DNA from: Mallotus nudiflorus
Lineage: Eukaryota > Streptophyta > Magnoliopsida > Malpighiales > Euphorbiaceae
DNA: 64,000 nucleotides
NCBI GenBank assembly: GCA_947683625.1
Contig: CANTUR010000039.1
Location: 8,980,001-9,044,000 of the forward strand
Direction of reading: 5' to 3'
Shown piece by piece: positions 1 through 11,229 of this stretch. The translations under genes and the position numbers were made by a program. The notes under the pieces are model-generated. The model made no database searches. It worked only from the letters and a program-made list of their open reading frames with translations, and was not told the origin of the DNA. Each line of letters begins with the position of its first letter. Position 1 is the stretch's first letter.

Positions 1-59
1 TGTTAAGCAATTTCATACGTCATTAAAGGGTGCTCTAATCTGCTCATATTATGCCTTGG

Positions 60-330
60 AATCGCATTTGCAGATTGAGTGGAAGGAGCTATGGCTACGT
101 TTGTAAAGCAGTATAGTCTCAATATTAAAATAAAGGTATCCTTGAGAGATTTAGAGAATACCAAACAAAAGTTCAATGAGTCCTTCACTAAGTACTTGAT
201 TAGATGGAGGGAGAAGTTAGCATAGACGAGGCATAGGCCTACTGATGTTGATCAATTGATGCTTGCAATGGAAGGATGTATTCAACCAGTCTCTATAAAG
301 TTGAGGGACTATCATACCTCAAATTTAACT
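60..330 (+). pseudogene. gag fragment of a Tat-lineage Ty3/gypsy element
   Basis: In the frame that reads ATFVKQYSLN near 94-125, the translation continues with a segment resembling the capsid-like core of plant gypsy gag: LRDLENTKQK, then FNESFTKYLIRWREKLA, a stop, and RPTDVDQLMLAME. The pattern of an aromatic-rich start, KQ..ESF..Y..RWR and RP...DQ is typical of gag in this superfamily. The fragment has no start codon of its own and stops matching at about 330, where sequence homologous to an LTR begins. It is therefore a scrap joined abruptly to the next LTR, not the gag of element A, whose primer site lies further right at 2,185. Bases 1-60 are probably part of the same gag but are too altered to read. 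Confidence 0.6.
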
Positions 331-335
331 ATCCC

Positions 336-2182
336 CAAGAAAGGGTCCAATGATGAAATGAACTTTTGAGATGACTAGAGTCTACTCAATCGTAACACCT
401 TTGAAGTGTGCAACCTTAGAAGACCTAACCGACCCTACCAGCATGAAAAATTGATCACCAAGCCATTAAGTTGTACTTTGACCTTATGAAATATGAATTA
501 TTGAAACAATGAGAAGGTTGTTCTGAGAATTCCCTTCTCAGAATACTCAGCTTGTTCGACTAGTGATCATTTCGTTAGATTGGAAACTAACTTTGTGAAA
601 AACATGGAAATTGATTTTGAAAAAATAGACTTTTGAAACACATCTAAAAGGCTCCAAAACCTTTAGAAGTGGTCCCAAAATGGTCCAACACAACCCAAGG
701 ATCAATATGTGTCACTTAGAAGTGCACGTAAAGCCATAAACACCCCTACGTATGAGGTGCTAAAATCAAAGACAAACCAGACAAAAAGGACTTTGGAAAC
801 ACATATGGAAAGCTCCAATATCTCTGGGAGTAGTCTCAGAATAGTCCAAAACAACCCAAGGATTAGTGTGTATCATTAAGAAGTGCACATAAACACATTT
901 AGGTGTCATATACTAAAATTGAGGCTGAATTTGACAAAACAAACTTCAAAAACACGTCCAAAAGGCCCAAAAACCTTAGGAACCAACCTTAGAAAAGTGT
1001 ATATAAGCCCCAGATAGAGTGCATAATGCACGAAAGTGTGCATAACCACATGCGCAGTCATATGCACTTTGCATGGTGGTGCACTCTGTCCTAGGGATAT
1101 GTGCATGACTATACCTATACCCCCCCTATTCCATACATTTTTCATTATAAATAGGCACCTCCAAACCCTATTCTGAGGGGGAAGCAAGCAGAAACACACA
1201 CACTTAAGAAATTTGTATGATCGAGGGTGTTCTTTCCAAATAGTTTTTGCTCTCCCACTATCTTTTTCTTAGGAGACTAGACCTCTTTTCCACCAAACCA
1301 AGCCTCATCTTTGTCAAAGCACACTTTAAAGGTATACATAATAGAATCATTCTATCTTCATTTTGAACCTCTTAACGAGAAAAGCTTAATAATCCCTTGA
1401 AGCTAAAGCTTCAAAATAAACACAAGCTTAGTCGAGTCTAAGGACCACACAATCATTTTAGTACATTTATTTTATCGCATTACATTTTATTTTATTATTG
1501 GCAACATTTAAAAATATTGTTGTGCTTATGTGATGAGAGTAGCAATTTTGCATGCTATATGAATAATCTATGCTTTATTATGCTTATTTCATATCATCAT
1601 TTTGCATCCTCTAGTTTTGAAACATGAAATCATAACATAAATATCAATAATGTGAAAAGTTCATATCCCAAAATAGAGTCATCATGTTTTCGGTCTAGTG
1701 ATGACATCATACATCCCCTATATTATCATCATAGAATAAATAATCATTATTGCAAGTATGCATGATCATCTACATTTTGCTTACTCTTTTAAATGATCTA
1801 GTGTCCATTACTTATCCCGTTGTTCATGAGATTGAGTAAGCTATGTGAATGGTCATATTTACCTTACAAATTCATCACATATAAAATTAGATTTACTTCT
1901 TTGCAATCTTTTTTCATTTTATATGTATTTTATTAGGAAAGCCATGTAATAATAATATCCTTCAAGTTTTATTATCTTCCACTAGCTGATGAATTGTGTG
2001 AATGCTATAAAAACTATCATTACTAAAACTAAGGTGTTGCGGTAGCTATACATCTAACATCGTATAATGAGAAATAGTCATAAAGTATATGCGATCCCTT
2101 AAACTCGAAAATCTCTGTCGGGGGCAATACTCGCTGAGTAACATGATGTTGTTCCTTTCTTTTCCTGATTTTCTACAAATCA
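336..2182 (+). mobile_element. Truncated LTR of Tat-family element A
   Basis: This segment aligns, in reverse complement and almost end to end, with the LTRs at 50,589-53,225 and 54,767-57,743. Shared landmarks include the block around 400-450 (AACACCTTTGAAGTGTGCAA), a TATAAATA box, a GGGGGAAGCAAG block after it, and the closing block at 2,040-2,180. It ends in CA two bases before a primer-binding site. Compared with the other two copies it lacks the outer part of U3 and begins abruptly after a gag scrap, so it is a 5'-truncated LTR of about 1.85 kb against about 2.6-3.0 kb for the others. Confidence 0.75.
1146..1153 (+). promoter_or_regulatory. TATA box of the element A LTR
   Basis: TATAAATA sits at the position occupied by TATAAATA (read on the minus strand) in both other LTR copies, at 51,636-51,643 and 55,754-55,761. 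Conservation among three otherwise diverged LTRs makes it the likely core promoter for the genomic transcript. Initiation would be expected some 25-35 bases downstream, near the GGGGGAAGCAAG block. Confidence 0.65.
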
Positions 2183-2184
2183 AG

Positions 2185-2202
2185 TGGCAACTCCATAAAA
2201 TA
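2185..2202 (+). other. Primer-binding site of element A
   Basis: TGGCAACTCC follows the LTR end by two bases. The two minus-strand copies read TGGCTACTCT and TAGCGACTCC at the same place, so the ancestral site was probably TGGCGACTCC. This is a form I associate with Ogre/Tat elements that prime from a tRNA-Arg; that assignment is from memory. The site is decayed in all three copies. Confidence 0.55.
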
Positions 2203-2600
2203 AAAAAATGTGACTCATTCCTCTCGAGACTAATCATTTATTACATAGAACCAATTCATCTCGAAACCAAGAGATGCAAAACAGAAAAAAGGTTGCCCAT
2301 AAGGACCTAAGGATCTAAAAATTTAAAGAACTGTATAGGTTTGGGGTCCATAAAGAGTCTTATTTGGCTCGAGGGAAGAGGTTCTTTAAGTGAAGATTTG
2401 GAGGTAAAGAGGGAATTAGCTCAAGTAGTAACATATAGATTAATGCTATTAGACAACCTCGAAGGTTCTCAAATCAGTGATGGCCTCTTTCTAAGGTGTT
2501 GGAGAAGTTGATTAAGAAGAATCTCCTATAACCTTTATCTCCTAAACATCCCTACCAAATGCCAACCCAAAGCTCTATTTCAAGTTCTCTTAAGTGATCA
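2203..2600 (+). other. 5' leader and unreadable gag remnant of element A
   Basis: The first 90 bases after the primer site match the leaders at 50,506-50,568 and 54,685-54,745 in reverse complement. The rest should hold the start of gag, but no recognisable frame survives. Compared with a complete Tat gag, most of the N-terminal coding region appears to be deleted or destroyed here. Confidence 0.4.
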
Positions 2601-3446
2601 AAGATGATATTGATAGTTATACCCTATTGAAATACAAAATCCAACATCTTATTGATTCAGGAAAAATCATCGACCCTAAAACCCAAAAATAAAACACTCA
2701 ATACAACCCTTTTCCAAACTACTAAAGTGTCCCACCACTAATTGTACCCATCCCTATAATTGACATTGGCTTAACAAAGTAATAAATCTTTAATTTCTTT
2801 GTTGATACCAAACCTGAGCTACCAAAACCTAAGCCAAAAGACCTAAATCTAAGTGGGCAACCTATGGAGCTTACTGTGAATGTCTTGGATGTCTAGAGTT
2901 CTAATTATGAGCATGGAGGATGGGTTAACCTGTGGGAAAATGATAAGGGTAAGAAAAGTCAGCCGGTTAAGAAAGTTGAAAAGAAAGAGGTTGAGGAAGA
3001 AGTAAAATTAGTTGAACCAAAAGAAGGGAAAGAGGACTTAAAATTGAAAAAGGATGAGAAAATTATGGCTAGTGTTTGGGAATTACTCATACATTCTAGA
3101 GCACTGGTTCTAGCTTTAGAATAGAAAAAATTTCTACAAGTTGTACTCTTAAAGAAATGGTTAACTCGCTAATGGAAACCCCTCAAGGAGTTATTATGTT
3201 TATTGATGATGATTTACCATTTGAGGGACGAGACCATCACAAGGCCTTATAAATTAAGGTTGAAGTAAAAGGGAAGTTAACCTACTGTGTGATGATGGAT
3301 AACGATTCTGCCATTAATGTATGCCCTCTCAAGATTATGCTAAAGTTGGGGTTAACTGTTGCAAACTTAAAGCCATCTAATGTAATCATTAAGGCTTATA
3401 ATGATATAAAGAGGCTTATTAAAGGGACATTCCTATAGAGGATTCG
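2600..3446 (+). pseudogene. gag C-terminus and N-terminal half of the protease, element A
   Basis: At about 2,630-2,720 a frame reads LKYKIQHLIDSGKIIDPKT followed by NPFPNY, the usual end of Tat-lineage gag. A charged linker rich in Lys and Glu follows at 2,940-3,060. From about 3,190 the protease reads FIDDDLPFEGRDHH, VMMDNDSAINVCPL and LKPSNVIIKAYNDIKR. The DNDSAIN stretch occupies the place of the catalytic DNGSALN of Tat/Ogre proteases, with Gly replaced by Asp. Stops include TAG codons where Gln is expected. The protease frame breaks off at 3,446, where a 1.5 kb insertion starts, and resumes near 5,000. The product was the aspartic protease of the pol polyprotein; it is dead here. Confidence 0.7.
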
Positions 3447-4991
3447 TGATGCAAGATGTAGCAAAATCAAAACTTTTAATCACAAAAAACCCATAACCTA
3501 GATCGATGTAATTTGAATTAGATTGATTGAGAGGGTTTTCCAAAACTCACAAAAAATTTTCTAAGAAAAAATGTTGGAAGGAAAAGGGGGAGTTAACACC
3601 GATGACACCTTACCTTGAGCTTTACATATTCCTTTATTGGATTGAGATGTCACCAAAAGGTAACACCCTCTACAGTATCCACATGAATAAGGTGATCCAA
3701 AGCAATGTTAGTGTGTTAGCACCTTTGTTGTCTCATAACACGATTTTCTCTCTATGTGTTTTTCTTTACATGAAAGAAGTAGTATAATAAGGAGGAGAAT
3801 GAGTGGCTTAGATAACCTTAAAGAAAGAGATGTTTATATATATATAAAAACTGTTTTGGTAAGATTATACTTCCTTTTATACTTTGATTCTAATTCCAAA
3901 TTAGAATCATTTCCTATTTATTTTGATAACTCTTAACTTAAATAAATTAGGAAATAAATAAATACAAATTTAAATATATACATATATATATATATTTATT
4001 TATTTATTTAATTATTTATTTAATCATACATTGAGATAATTATTGGGCTTATTAACCTAAGTCTTCTTTGGGCTTGTTCTAAGTGTGTGACCATATAGGT
4101 TCACACAAAGTTGGCAATGGGCCTAAAATTCCCATTATAGCTCACAATTCATAATTGGCCTCTAACAAGACATTATGACTATCCAAGTTTTGTAAAGGTC
4201 AATAATTTAATGTAACCTAATACACAATATGTACTATAGTCCATTTGTCACATGATGTCCTAATTGAACATAAGGCATGGATTATGTCAGCCTTATATTG
4301 TTCAATCATATTGTTTCTCGATCCCAAGTAGACTGATACTGATAACTCTTTATCATTCTAGTAGGACCATGCATTTTTCTTTAATCCAACTCAACGAGGG
4401 GCCCAAAGATATCTTCTCAAAATAACTAAGGAACAAATTCTATATTAATCACTCACATAACTCATTCAATATCCAATCACAACCTATTTTACCATCCGGT
4501 TAAAGTATGGTGTAGGGATGTGTCAAAATAAAAAAACTCATCATGCAGGAAACCATGGTGATCTCAAGTCAAAGGACTCAAATAATACTACTGTGATGAG
4601 AATTACCTATGATAATAATCCATATAGTATTCTCATAGTGGGTTGGTTAAATACATCATTTCTCTAAATATGTACCTATGATTTTGACTTAATATCTTAT
4701 ATACATGATTAGTAAAACTTAATCATCAGTCAACCTCATGCTAGTCTTTAATCATTGTTGTTCCCACAATAATAATCAACTAGGGTTATTTAGATTAGAA
4801 TTCATGTATCATTTAAGAGTTTTACTATCAAGTCACATACTTGATGATCTTAGTAGAATTAACTAATCAAGGATAATACTAGAATTAGCTAATAATAATA
4901 ATAATAATAATGCCTCTTTATTATTAAAATAGAAATATGATAATGTAAAAGTATAGCCATTACATAATTGGCCTATTGCATAACACTAACA
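3447..4991 (-). mobile_element. Insertion in protease, probably a Ty1/copia-type solo LTR
   Basis: The stretch interrupts the protease reading frame, which is recognisable on both sides. Read on the minus strand it starts TGTTAGTGTTATGCAATAGG and ends CATCTTGCATCA, so it has TG...CA ends. It carries a TATA-like run (minus strand, about 3,832-3,850) followed by a short untranslated-looking stretch, as in an LTR. No coding domain is visible. The flanks ATTCG and ATTTT are at best a degraded 5 bp target duplication, so the exact ends and the solo-LTR reading are inferences. Plus-strand ORFs inside it show no similarity I recognise. Confidence 0.5.
3832..3851 (-). promoter_or_regulatory. TATA-like box of the inserted LTR
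   Basis: The minus strand reads TTTTTATATATATATAAAC. It lies in the middle of the 1.5 kb insert, where an LTR promoter would sit. It is the only strong core-promoter-like signal in the insert. Confidence 0.35.
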
Positions 4992-5800
4992 ATTTTGAGC
5001 ATTAGTCAAGGTTGGGCCCATTAAGACTTAGGTTAACTTACATATGATTGACATTCCTGTGACCTTTGCTATCTTACTTGAAAGACCATGATTTCATCCT
5101 TTGGGTGGTGTGCCATCTACTGTCCATCAGAAAATCAAGTTTTCACCTAAGGGCAAGGTTATTGCCATCTCAGTAAAGATCAAGGCTACTATGGTTGCTC
5201 TAAAACTAACTCCTAAGGAGATTCCTATAAGCCTAATTTTTGAAATATGAGTGATTTATATGAAGATGAGCTAGATGAAAAGATCATCAGCATGATGTAC
5301 AATATGAACTTTATGCTTAGTCTAGGATTGAGGAAAAATTATAAAGGCCAATCATAGTTCATCAAGGTGAAAGTATCGATCTTGAAGTATAGAATAGGGT
5401 ATAAAGAGTTAGATATATGGATTTAGAAGTTGTGGCATAAATTTATAAAGGAAGGCACCAGTTATACATATATGGGGACTTTTAAACCTCTTATGATGGC
5501 TAAAGAGGTGATTCCGGGATTTGAGATCTTTACTGAGTATGTGAATAGGGTGAAGAAGGTTGCTACTATGGAAGTTCCAATAGAAGAGCTAATACTAGCC
5601 AAAGAAGAATTTAAAGAGGATATTACTACTTCGGAGCTAAAGGATACTGCTGACTTGGCAATGGAAGAGGAATTTGAGACCTTTGCCCAAAATTCTATTA
5701 TTGACATTTTTTATGATGATTTAGATGTTTCTTATGCAAACGTATTTGGGATAGATGATTTTTTTTTTAAGTTAATGCAATAAAGTCCAACTTTGCTTAT
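4992..5800 (+). pseudogene. Protease C-terminal half and protease-RT spacer, element A
   Basis: The protease resumes as VKVGPIKT, a stop, then MIDIPVTFAILLERP and PLGGVPSTVHQKIKF. These correspond to the strand just before the GRPW motif (here ERP then a stop) and the HxKxKF block of Tat proteases. A spacer follows with remnants of the GLG-type glycine-rich repeats (LSLGLRKNYKGQS near 5,310-5,355), ending in an open stretch at 5,430-5,783. That stretch is rich in Glu and Asp and reads IPGFEIFTEYV near 5,510. No enzymatic motif is expected in the spacer. The long open frame is by itself no evidence of selection, because stops are frequent on both sides. Confidence 0.65.
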
Positions 5801-5999
5801 TTGTGTGATGTCTTTCCTAATGATTATTCTACTTATAATGATCATTTCATGCATATATTTTACATTACTTTTATGTAAATTGAATTATTTAATTTAGGCA
5901 TGAATGATAATCCTAAAAATATACTGATTACTTCTTATTTAACTCTTGATAAGAGAGAAAAATGAAATATTTATTAATAAAGAGGTAGAAAGTATTTGT

Positions 6000-6900
6000 T
6001 TAGGGTTATAAGGATATGCTTGGGATTGATAGAGAAATTATAGAACATAGAATCCCTGCATATTCTCACATCACATTGATAAAGTAGAATAAGAGGAAGT
6101 TAATGCTAGAATGGGCTCTCTTAATTAAGGAAGAAGTTGAGAAGTAGCTAAAGGCAAAGTTCTTGGAAGTGGTTGAGGACACTAAATGGTTAGCCAATAT
6201 AGTTCTAGTTCATAAGAAAGATGGGAGATTTAGAATGTGTGGATTAGTAGCACTTGAACAAGGCTTCCCTGAAAGATGACTTTATCGCATATTAATATGT
6301 TGGTTGATAGTGCAGCTTATAGTGTTATGTATTCCTCCATGGATGGCTTCTAAGGGTGTAACTAGATCATGATGACAATGATTGACAAATTAAAGACATC
6401 TTTCACTACTTAATAAGGAATCTATTACCATCTGGTCATGCCTTTTGGGTTGAAGAATGCTGGATCTACTCATTAGAGGATTGCCACCACTCTATTGCAT
6501 GATATGATCCACAAGGAGATAGAAGTGTATGTGGATGATATGATGGAAAAATCTTTGACTTAGGAAGGACACTTCGAGGCTTTGGATATGTTTTTGGCAA
6601 AGGATGAAAGATACAATCTTAGACTGAATCTAAAGAAATGCATGTTTAGTGTTACCTCGTTAAAGCTTTTAGGTCATATAGTTAGCCAAACGGGAATTGA
6701 AGTGGATCTAAATAAGGTCAATGCAATCAAGGAAATGCCTGCACCCAATATTAAGAAGGAAGTGAGAGGGTTCATTAGGCATTTACAGTATATTAGTAGG
6801 TTCATAGCCAAATTGACTACTATTTGTGATATGATTTTTAAGGTTTTAAGAATGAATCAACCTGTGATTTGGTATAATATCTATTAATAGGGTTTTGAAA
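6000..6900 (+). pseudogene. Reverse transcriptase of element A (Tat lineage)
   Basis: Motifs appear in order: EHRIPAYSHI (6,050), NIVLVHKKDGRFRMC (6,190-6,240), a degraded stretch over the first catalytic Asp, MPFGLKNAG (6,440), the catalytic box YVDDM at 6,528-6,542, then LKLLGHIVSQTGIEVD and HLQYISRFIAKLTTICDMIF. The spacing and the wording of MPFGLKNAG...YVDDM...LGHIVSQ.GIE are characteristic of the Tat/Ogre branch. At least one frameshift near 6,270-6,330 and TAG stops in place of Gln or Trp disable it. The enzyme would have copied the element RNA into DNA in cytoplasmic particles. Confidence 0.85.
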
Positions 6901-7790
6901 CTATTAAAGAGTATTTAATGATTCCTCTAGTCCTATAACTGCGAGGTCTAGAAAACCTTTAATTCTCTATTTAGATATTAATAAAGAAGTAGTAGGGGAA
7001 ATGTTAGCTAAGGAAGGAGAGGATAGAACTGAGTATGTGGTGTATTATCTTAGTAAGAAACTTTTGCCTTACGAATCTAATTACAATCTAGTGGAAAAAA
7101 CTTGTCTAGTAGTAATTTGGGTAATTAAGAAGATTTGACACTATTTCTAATTTTATAGGGTTTAAGCAATTTCGAAGCATGATCCTCTCATATATCTTCA
7201 ATAAACTCCATCACTCATTAGGAAACTAGCTAGTTGGTTACTCATGCTCATCGAGTTTGATATAGACTATATGGCAAAGAAGGTTGTGAAAGGAAGGGCA
7301 ATTATAGACTTCTAAGCACCGAATTTGGTAGATCATGATCAAGAATGAGAAGTGGAGTTTTTGGATGAACATTTAGGAGCAATAGAAGTTCAAGGTTAGA
7401 GCATGCATTTTGACGAAGCAATAAATGGAAAGGAGCAGGCGTTATTATAATTCTGATCACAAAAGAAGGGGAGATGATCCCAATGGCCAAGAAATTGGTG
7501 TTTAAGGTAACAAATAATCAAATTGAGTGTGAAGCTTGTATCTTTGGCTTAGAAGCATTGCAAAGTCTAGGAGTAGAGGCAATTACAGTTTATGGAGACT
7601 TCATGTTAGAAATAAAGCAAGCCTTGAAAGAATGGGAAATAAAGAAAGATAAATTGAGGCTATATTAGGATTACTTGACCACCCTCATGCTAAAGTTTAC
7701 TCAATGTAAGTTTTTCCTCTTACCAAGAGAAGAAAATTGGGTGGCTGATGCCTTAGCTACCTTAACTTTAATGTAGGAAGGTGGGAAGTA
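6900..7790 (+). pseudogene. RNase H and archaeal-type second RNase H, element A
   Basis: The first RNase H is seen as VYYLSKKLLPYESNYNLVEK near 7,040-7,095 and LASWLLMLIEFDIDY near 7,230-7,265. A second RNase H follows: SMHFDEAINGKGAGVIIIL (7,400-7,455), VTNNQIECEACIFGLEAL (7,507-7,560), VYGDFMLEIKQALKEW (7,588-7,635) and PREENWVADALATLTLM (7,725-7,775). Two RNase H domains in series is a published hallmark of the Tat lineage and supports that assignment. The second domain keeps the first Asp (FDEA) and the Glu of the EACI motif, but GDS has become GDF. Confidence 0.8.
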
Positions 7791-7979
7791 GGCGAGAGCT
7801 AGACCTATTATTCTTATGAAATCTCAAACCCTTATTATATTGAGATAAGAGTTATGCTAGTCGAACCTAAAGAAAAATTTTGGTTTCATGATTTGTAGCA
7901 GTATTTAGAGATAGGGCAGTTTCCTGAAGATGCTGATAAGAAAAAAAGAAAGTCTCTAAGAATGTTGTCATAACAATTC

Positions 7980-9122
7980 ATCAACCATAATGGAATATTG
8001 TACTAAAGGATGCCATTTGGGGTGCACTTGCAATGTGTTCATAGAGACAAAGCCCAAAAGACCATGGAAGCGATTTATGAGGGAGTATATGGACTACATA
8101 TGAATAGGACAATCTTGATTAAGAAAATAACTTGTCAAAGGTATTTTTGGTTGACTCTGGAAGCAAATTGTTTAAAGTTTATGAAGAAGTGCCATAATTA
8201 TCAAGTGCATGGAGATGTTAGCCATTTGCCTTCTATGGAACTTCAGGGTTTAACCTCTCCTTGGCTATTTGTAGTATAGGAAATTGATATCATTAGAGAA
8301 ATAAGGTCAAAGGCATCAGACAAACACCACTATATCATGGTAGCAATTGACCATTTATCTAAGTGGGTTGAAGCGGAATCATTTGCTACTATTAAGGAAA
8401 AAATGTTGAAGTTTATAGCATTGAATATAACCTATAGATATGGGTTGCCTCATCATGTTATCATTGATAATGTTGTTCTATTTATGGCAGAAATAGGTGC
8501 AATACTAAAAGAATACAAGATTGAACACAATAAGTCTTCTTTATATAGATTGCAAGCAAATGGGGCAGTGGAAGTAGTGAATGAGAATCTAAAGAGGTTC
8601 TTGCCCAAAATGCTAGAAAATTATAAAGATTGGTCAAGTTACCTATAATTTGCATTGTGGGAGTACATAACTACTGCTATAATATTGACTAGATATACAT
8701 CGTATTCCCTTGTATATGGTTGTGACATTATGTTACCAGTGGAAGTAGAGAATCAGTTGTTGAGGGTTCTATTAGAGTCTAAAATTCTTGAATAGTAGTG
8801 GGTAGAAAGCAAATTGGCACAGTTGACCTTATTGGATGAAAGGAGGATCAAAGCCATGTACCACTCTTAATTGTATCAGAAGAGAATAGCCTAAGCTTAG
8901 AATAAGAAAACCAAGCCAGGAAAGGTTAAAGAGGGCGATTTGATGTTGAAGCTTACTAAACCAATCATGACTTATCCATAAGGGAAATCCAAGTTGAATT
9001 AGGAAGGTCCATATCTGGTGAAGAAATTATTTTCCAAGGGCATTCCTATTCTATCTAATTTATAGGAAAATGAGTTTGAAGAGCCTATTAATCTAAACAA
9101 ACTCAAGAAATACTTTCTGTAA
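7980..9122 (+). pseudogene. Integrase of element A
   Basis: The zinc-binding region reads EGVYGLHMNRTILIKKI then FWLTLEANCLKFMKKCHNYQ; one His and one Cys of the HHCC set are lost. The catalytic core follows with MVAIDHLSKWVEAESFAT (8,337-8,390), TYRYGLPHHVIIDN (8,430-8,470; second catalytic Asp kept) and LQANGAVEVVNENLKRFLPK (8,550-8,610; catalytic Glu region kept). The C-terminal module reads KPGKVKEGDLMLK and GPYLVKKLFSKGI near 8,910-9,050, ending KKYFL then a stop at 9,120. Several TAG stops lie in the C-terminal part. Past the stop, the MENLKRG tail is repeated in the other two integrase copies as well. The enzyme would have inserted element DNA into chromosomes. Confidence 0.85.
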
Positions 9123-9259
9123 CATCTCGTTAAGGAGAAAACCTTAAAAGAGGATATCTAGGTAAAAGTTAGAGACAAAAAAGCTAAATGAAAAACAAAA
9201 AAGTCCTGCTAGATGGAAAACCTTAAAAGAGGTCGTCCAAGCAAAAATTAAGGATGCAT

Positions 9260-9309
<50 letters not shown>

Positions 9310-9524
9310 TAGTTAGTTGAAACACTTACAAGGGTAAGCCATTTAACAATAGCATTTATGTTAGAAGCAAAAAATGTATATGTCATTTGTGCTTTAATTA
9401 AAAGAATCAATTTGCTTTTATTACTATTAAGTGTTGTATAAAATGCTTATTACAAACTGATTAACTAAAAAGGAAATGACATTAAACAAAAAGTGAATTG
9501 GATTGAATTTCATGAACTAGTTTG
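9123..9524. other. Spacer between integrase and the antisense DUF7745-like ORF
   Basis: It holds degraded copies of a short ...GAAAACCTTAAAAGAGG... repeat, also seen beside integrase at 61.4-61.5 kb, and a GA microsatellite. No gene is visible. The two coding regions on either side converge towards it. Confidence 0.5.
9264..9303. repeat. GA microsatellite
   Basis: About 20 uninterrupted GA dinucleotides. They create a spurious minus-strand ORF rich in Ser-Leu, which is not a gene. Confidence 0.9.
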
Positions 9525-10765
9525 TTCTTTTCCTTTTCTTTTATTGTAAACCCTGAATACTTGTTGTATGTAACTCTCTTATTTTCTTAGCCTTCACAAA
9601 CTCACCCATTCCTTAGTAGTGCAATTGAATCCACTCTTTGTACTGGTCATTAATAGACTAATATATGTTTTAGTTAATGTTCATGTGGATGGTTTATCAA
9701 GGCCAAGTTGTAGTCAGGTTGTTAAGAAAATTCTAAGTGAGGGGCCCCGACTCAAACTCATGTACTGGCTCAACAATTAGCTACTTCATCCCATATTGAT
9801 GGCAAAGTCTGGTAGGGTTGTAGAAAGTGGCAGAGTGAAGACCAGCTATGGGGACACATTGTGTATAAGTTTGAATGGTCACATGCTTTAATCTCCACCA
9901 TGAACACATCCATTGAACTTCAACATCTAGGAATGAAGTCAACCAATCCTTAACATTCTCTTGAACAAGATGTAATTTTTTGGTTCGACACTATTTGGCT
10001 TTGCAATATCTCTAGAAGGTTTTAATAATTTGAACTTCCCTTAAAACTAGGCATGGGAAGATGAAAAGAGGTAAAAAAATCTTGAATTGGAAAAAAAAAA
10101 AGAAAAAAGAAAAAAGAAAAAAGAGACTAAAAAATCTATAATAGAAATGGACTCCCAGAGAAGTGTCAAGTTTCAGGGAACCTATCAAGTCTAATTATGG
10201 TTTCAGCCAAGATGATAGGAATGGGGTTGAGTCTAGATTCCATTTGGTTGAGAACATGGAGAACCTTGAAATCATAGTTGCTTGAACTTGAAATAACTAG
10301 GAATTGAGTATATAAGTAGAGAGCAATCATTTGAGGCCACTATACCTCTTTGTTGTTTACGGTGACAATAGCTTCGAGAAAAGATTCCATTAGAACCTTT
10401 GTCCTAAAAATATAACAAAGAGATGACTATAAGGGAAGATTGAACAGGTAGGCCATTTGATTTTAAATAACAGGTAGGTCAAGAATCCCGAGCTAAGGAA
10501 CTAAAGTTTGGCAAGAAAAGTTTATCAAACAACCCAGAATAGCTCTACATTCTTCTAGAAAAGGGTATATCTCAAAAGTATTGAATCATAAGACATGTTT
10601 TTCAAGATCCAAAAATTGAACAACATTGTGTAAAAAGGAAAATTAATCTTCCTAGCTTGAAGAGACCAAAAAAATAGACAAATGAAAGGGTTTTAGTTTG
10701 GCCCAAGTATCATCATCTAGACTTTTCAGGACTGGTTATAGCTTTTTAGGACTCCTTTATGTCAT
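9525..10765 (-). pseudogene. Antisense DUF7745-like ORF of element A
   Basis: On the minus strand, opposite to pol, this remnant aligns with the plus-strand ORF at 48,164-49,386 along its whole length. The start at 10,765 (M-T-stop-R-S) matches MTKRS of the other copy. It is followed by VLKSLDDDTWAKLKPFHLSIF, SFLEAIVTVNNKEV, NYDFKVLHVLNQMESRL, ETIIRLDRF and, near the end, SINDQYKEWIQL and AKKIRELHTTSIQGLQ. The parent family looks like the plant domain I know as DUF7745, which carries F.DP...VFRF..ELTPTLEE and occurs in retroelement proteins; its function is unknown. Several frames are used because of indels, and an A-rich tract (10,085-10,130 on the plus strand) lies at the position of a short intron in the other copy. 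The identification of the pair with each other is solid; the family name is less so. Confidence 0.65.
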
Positions 10766-10865
10766 TTTAAGGGTTTTGTTTGTGTAGAATTATGCAAGTT
10801 GGAGTTTATTATGCATATATGAGAGGTTAAAAGTCTAGGATTTTATAAGGAGGAAATGTAGGATT

Positions 10866-10990
10866 TAGGCGATGAGGAGATTGTCTTACTAAAGTGACAG
10901 CGCCTTATCATAAAGAGGTGACATCTCATTATCTCTTCACACTATGGCCATGCCTTGGTAATGTGGTGATCGCCTCTTTAATAGTTGAAG
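10866..10990. repeat. Decayed short inverted-repeat cluster between the two antisense ORFs
   Basis: The stretch contains fragments such as AGGCGATGAGGAG, AAAGAGGTGACATCTC and GGTGATCGCCTCTTT. These correspond in wording and position to the better preserved hairpin cluster at 47,947-48,055. It lies upstream of the DUF7745-like start and downstream of the PMD stop, exactly as in the other copy. Individual hairpins are no longer perfect. Confidence 0.5.
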
Positions 10991-11229
10991 GGATATAATT
11001 TTTTGCTAAATTACTTAGGTTGATTTTTAGTTTCCACTCTTTAATAAAAAGTTTGCTGGTTAAATGACTATTTATGTTAGATTGTGTTGGGTTCATCAAC
11101 ATTCTTGACTGAAATATATTTAAAATTCTAAGTATTTAACTAAAATTTGAGCATAGACATCCCAAAATGAGTTCAAATAAACAAGAATCGGACCAAGTTT
11201 GAAATTTCAAAAAGAAAAAGGGGTATAAA

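Noticed and set aside
1021..1100. Dense TGCAC/GTGCA motifs resembling repeated binding sites
   Set aside because: They are present in all three LTR copies just upstream of the TATA box and degrade into simple CA-rich sequence; no regular spacing could be established by eye.
5430..5783. 117-codon open frame as an independent small gene
   Set aside because: It lies in frame within the protease-RT spacer of element A, between recognisable pol domains.
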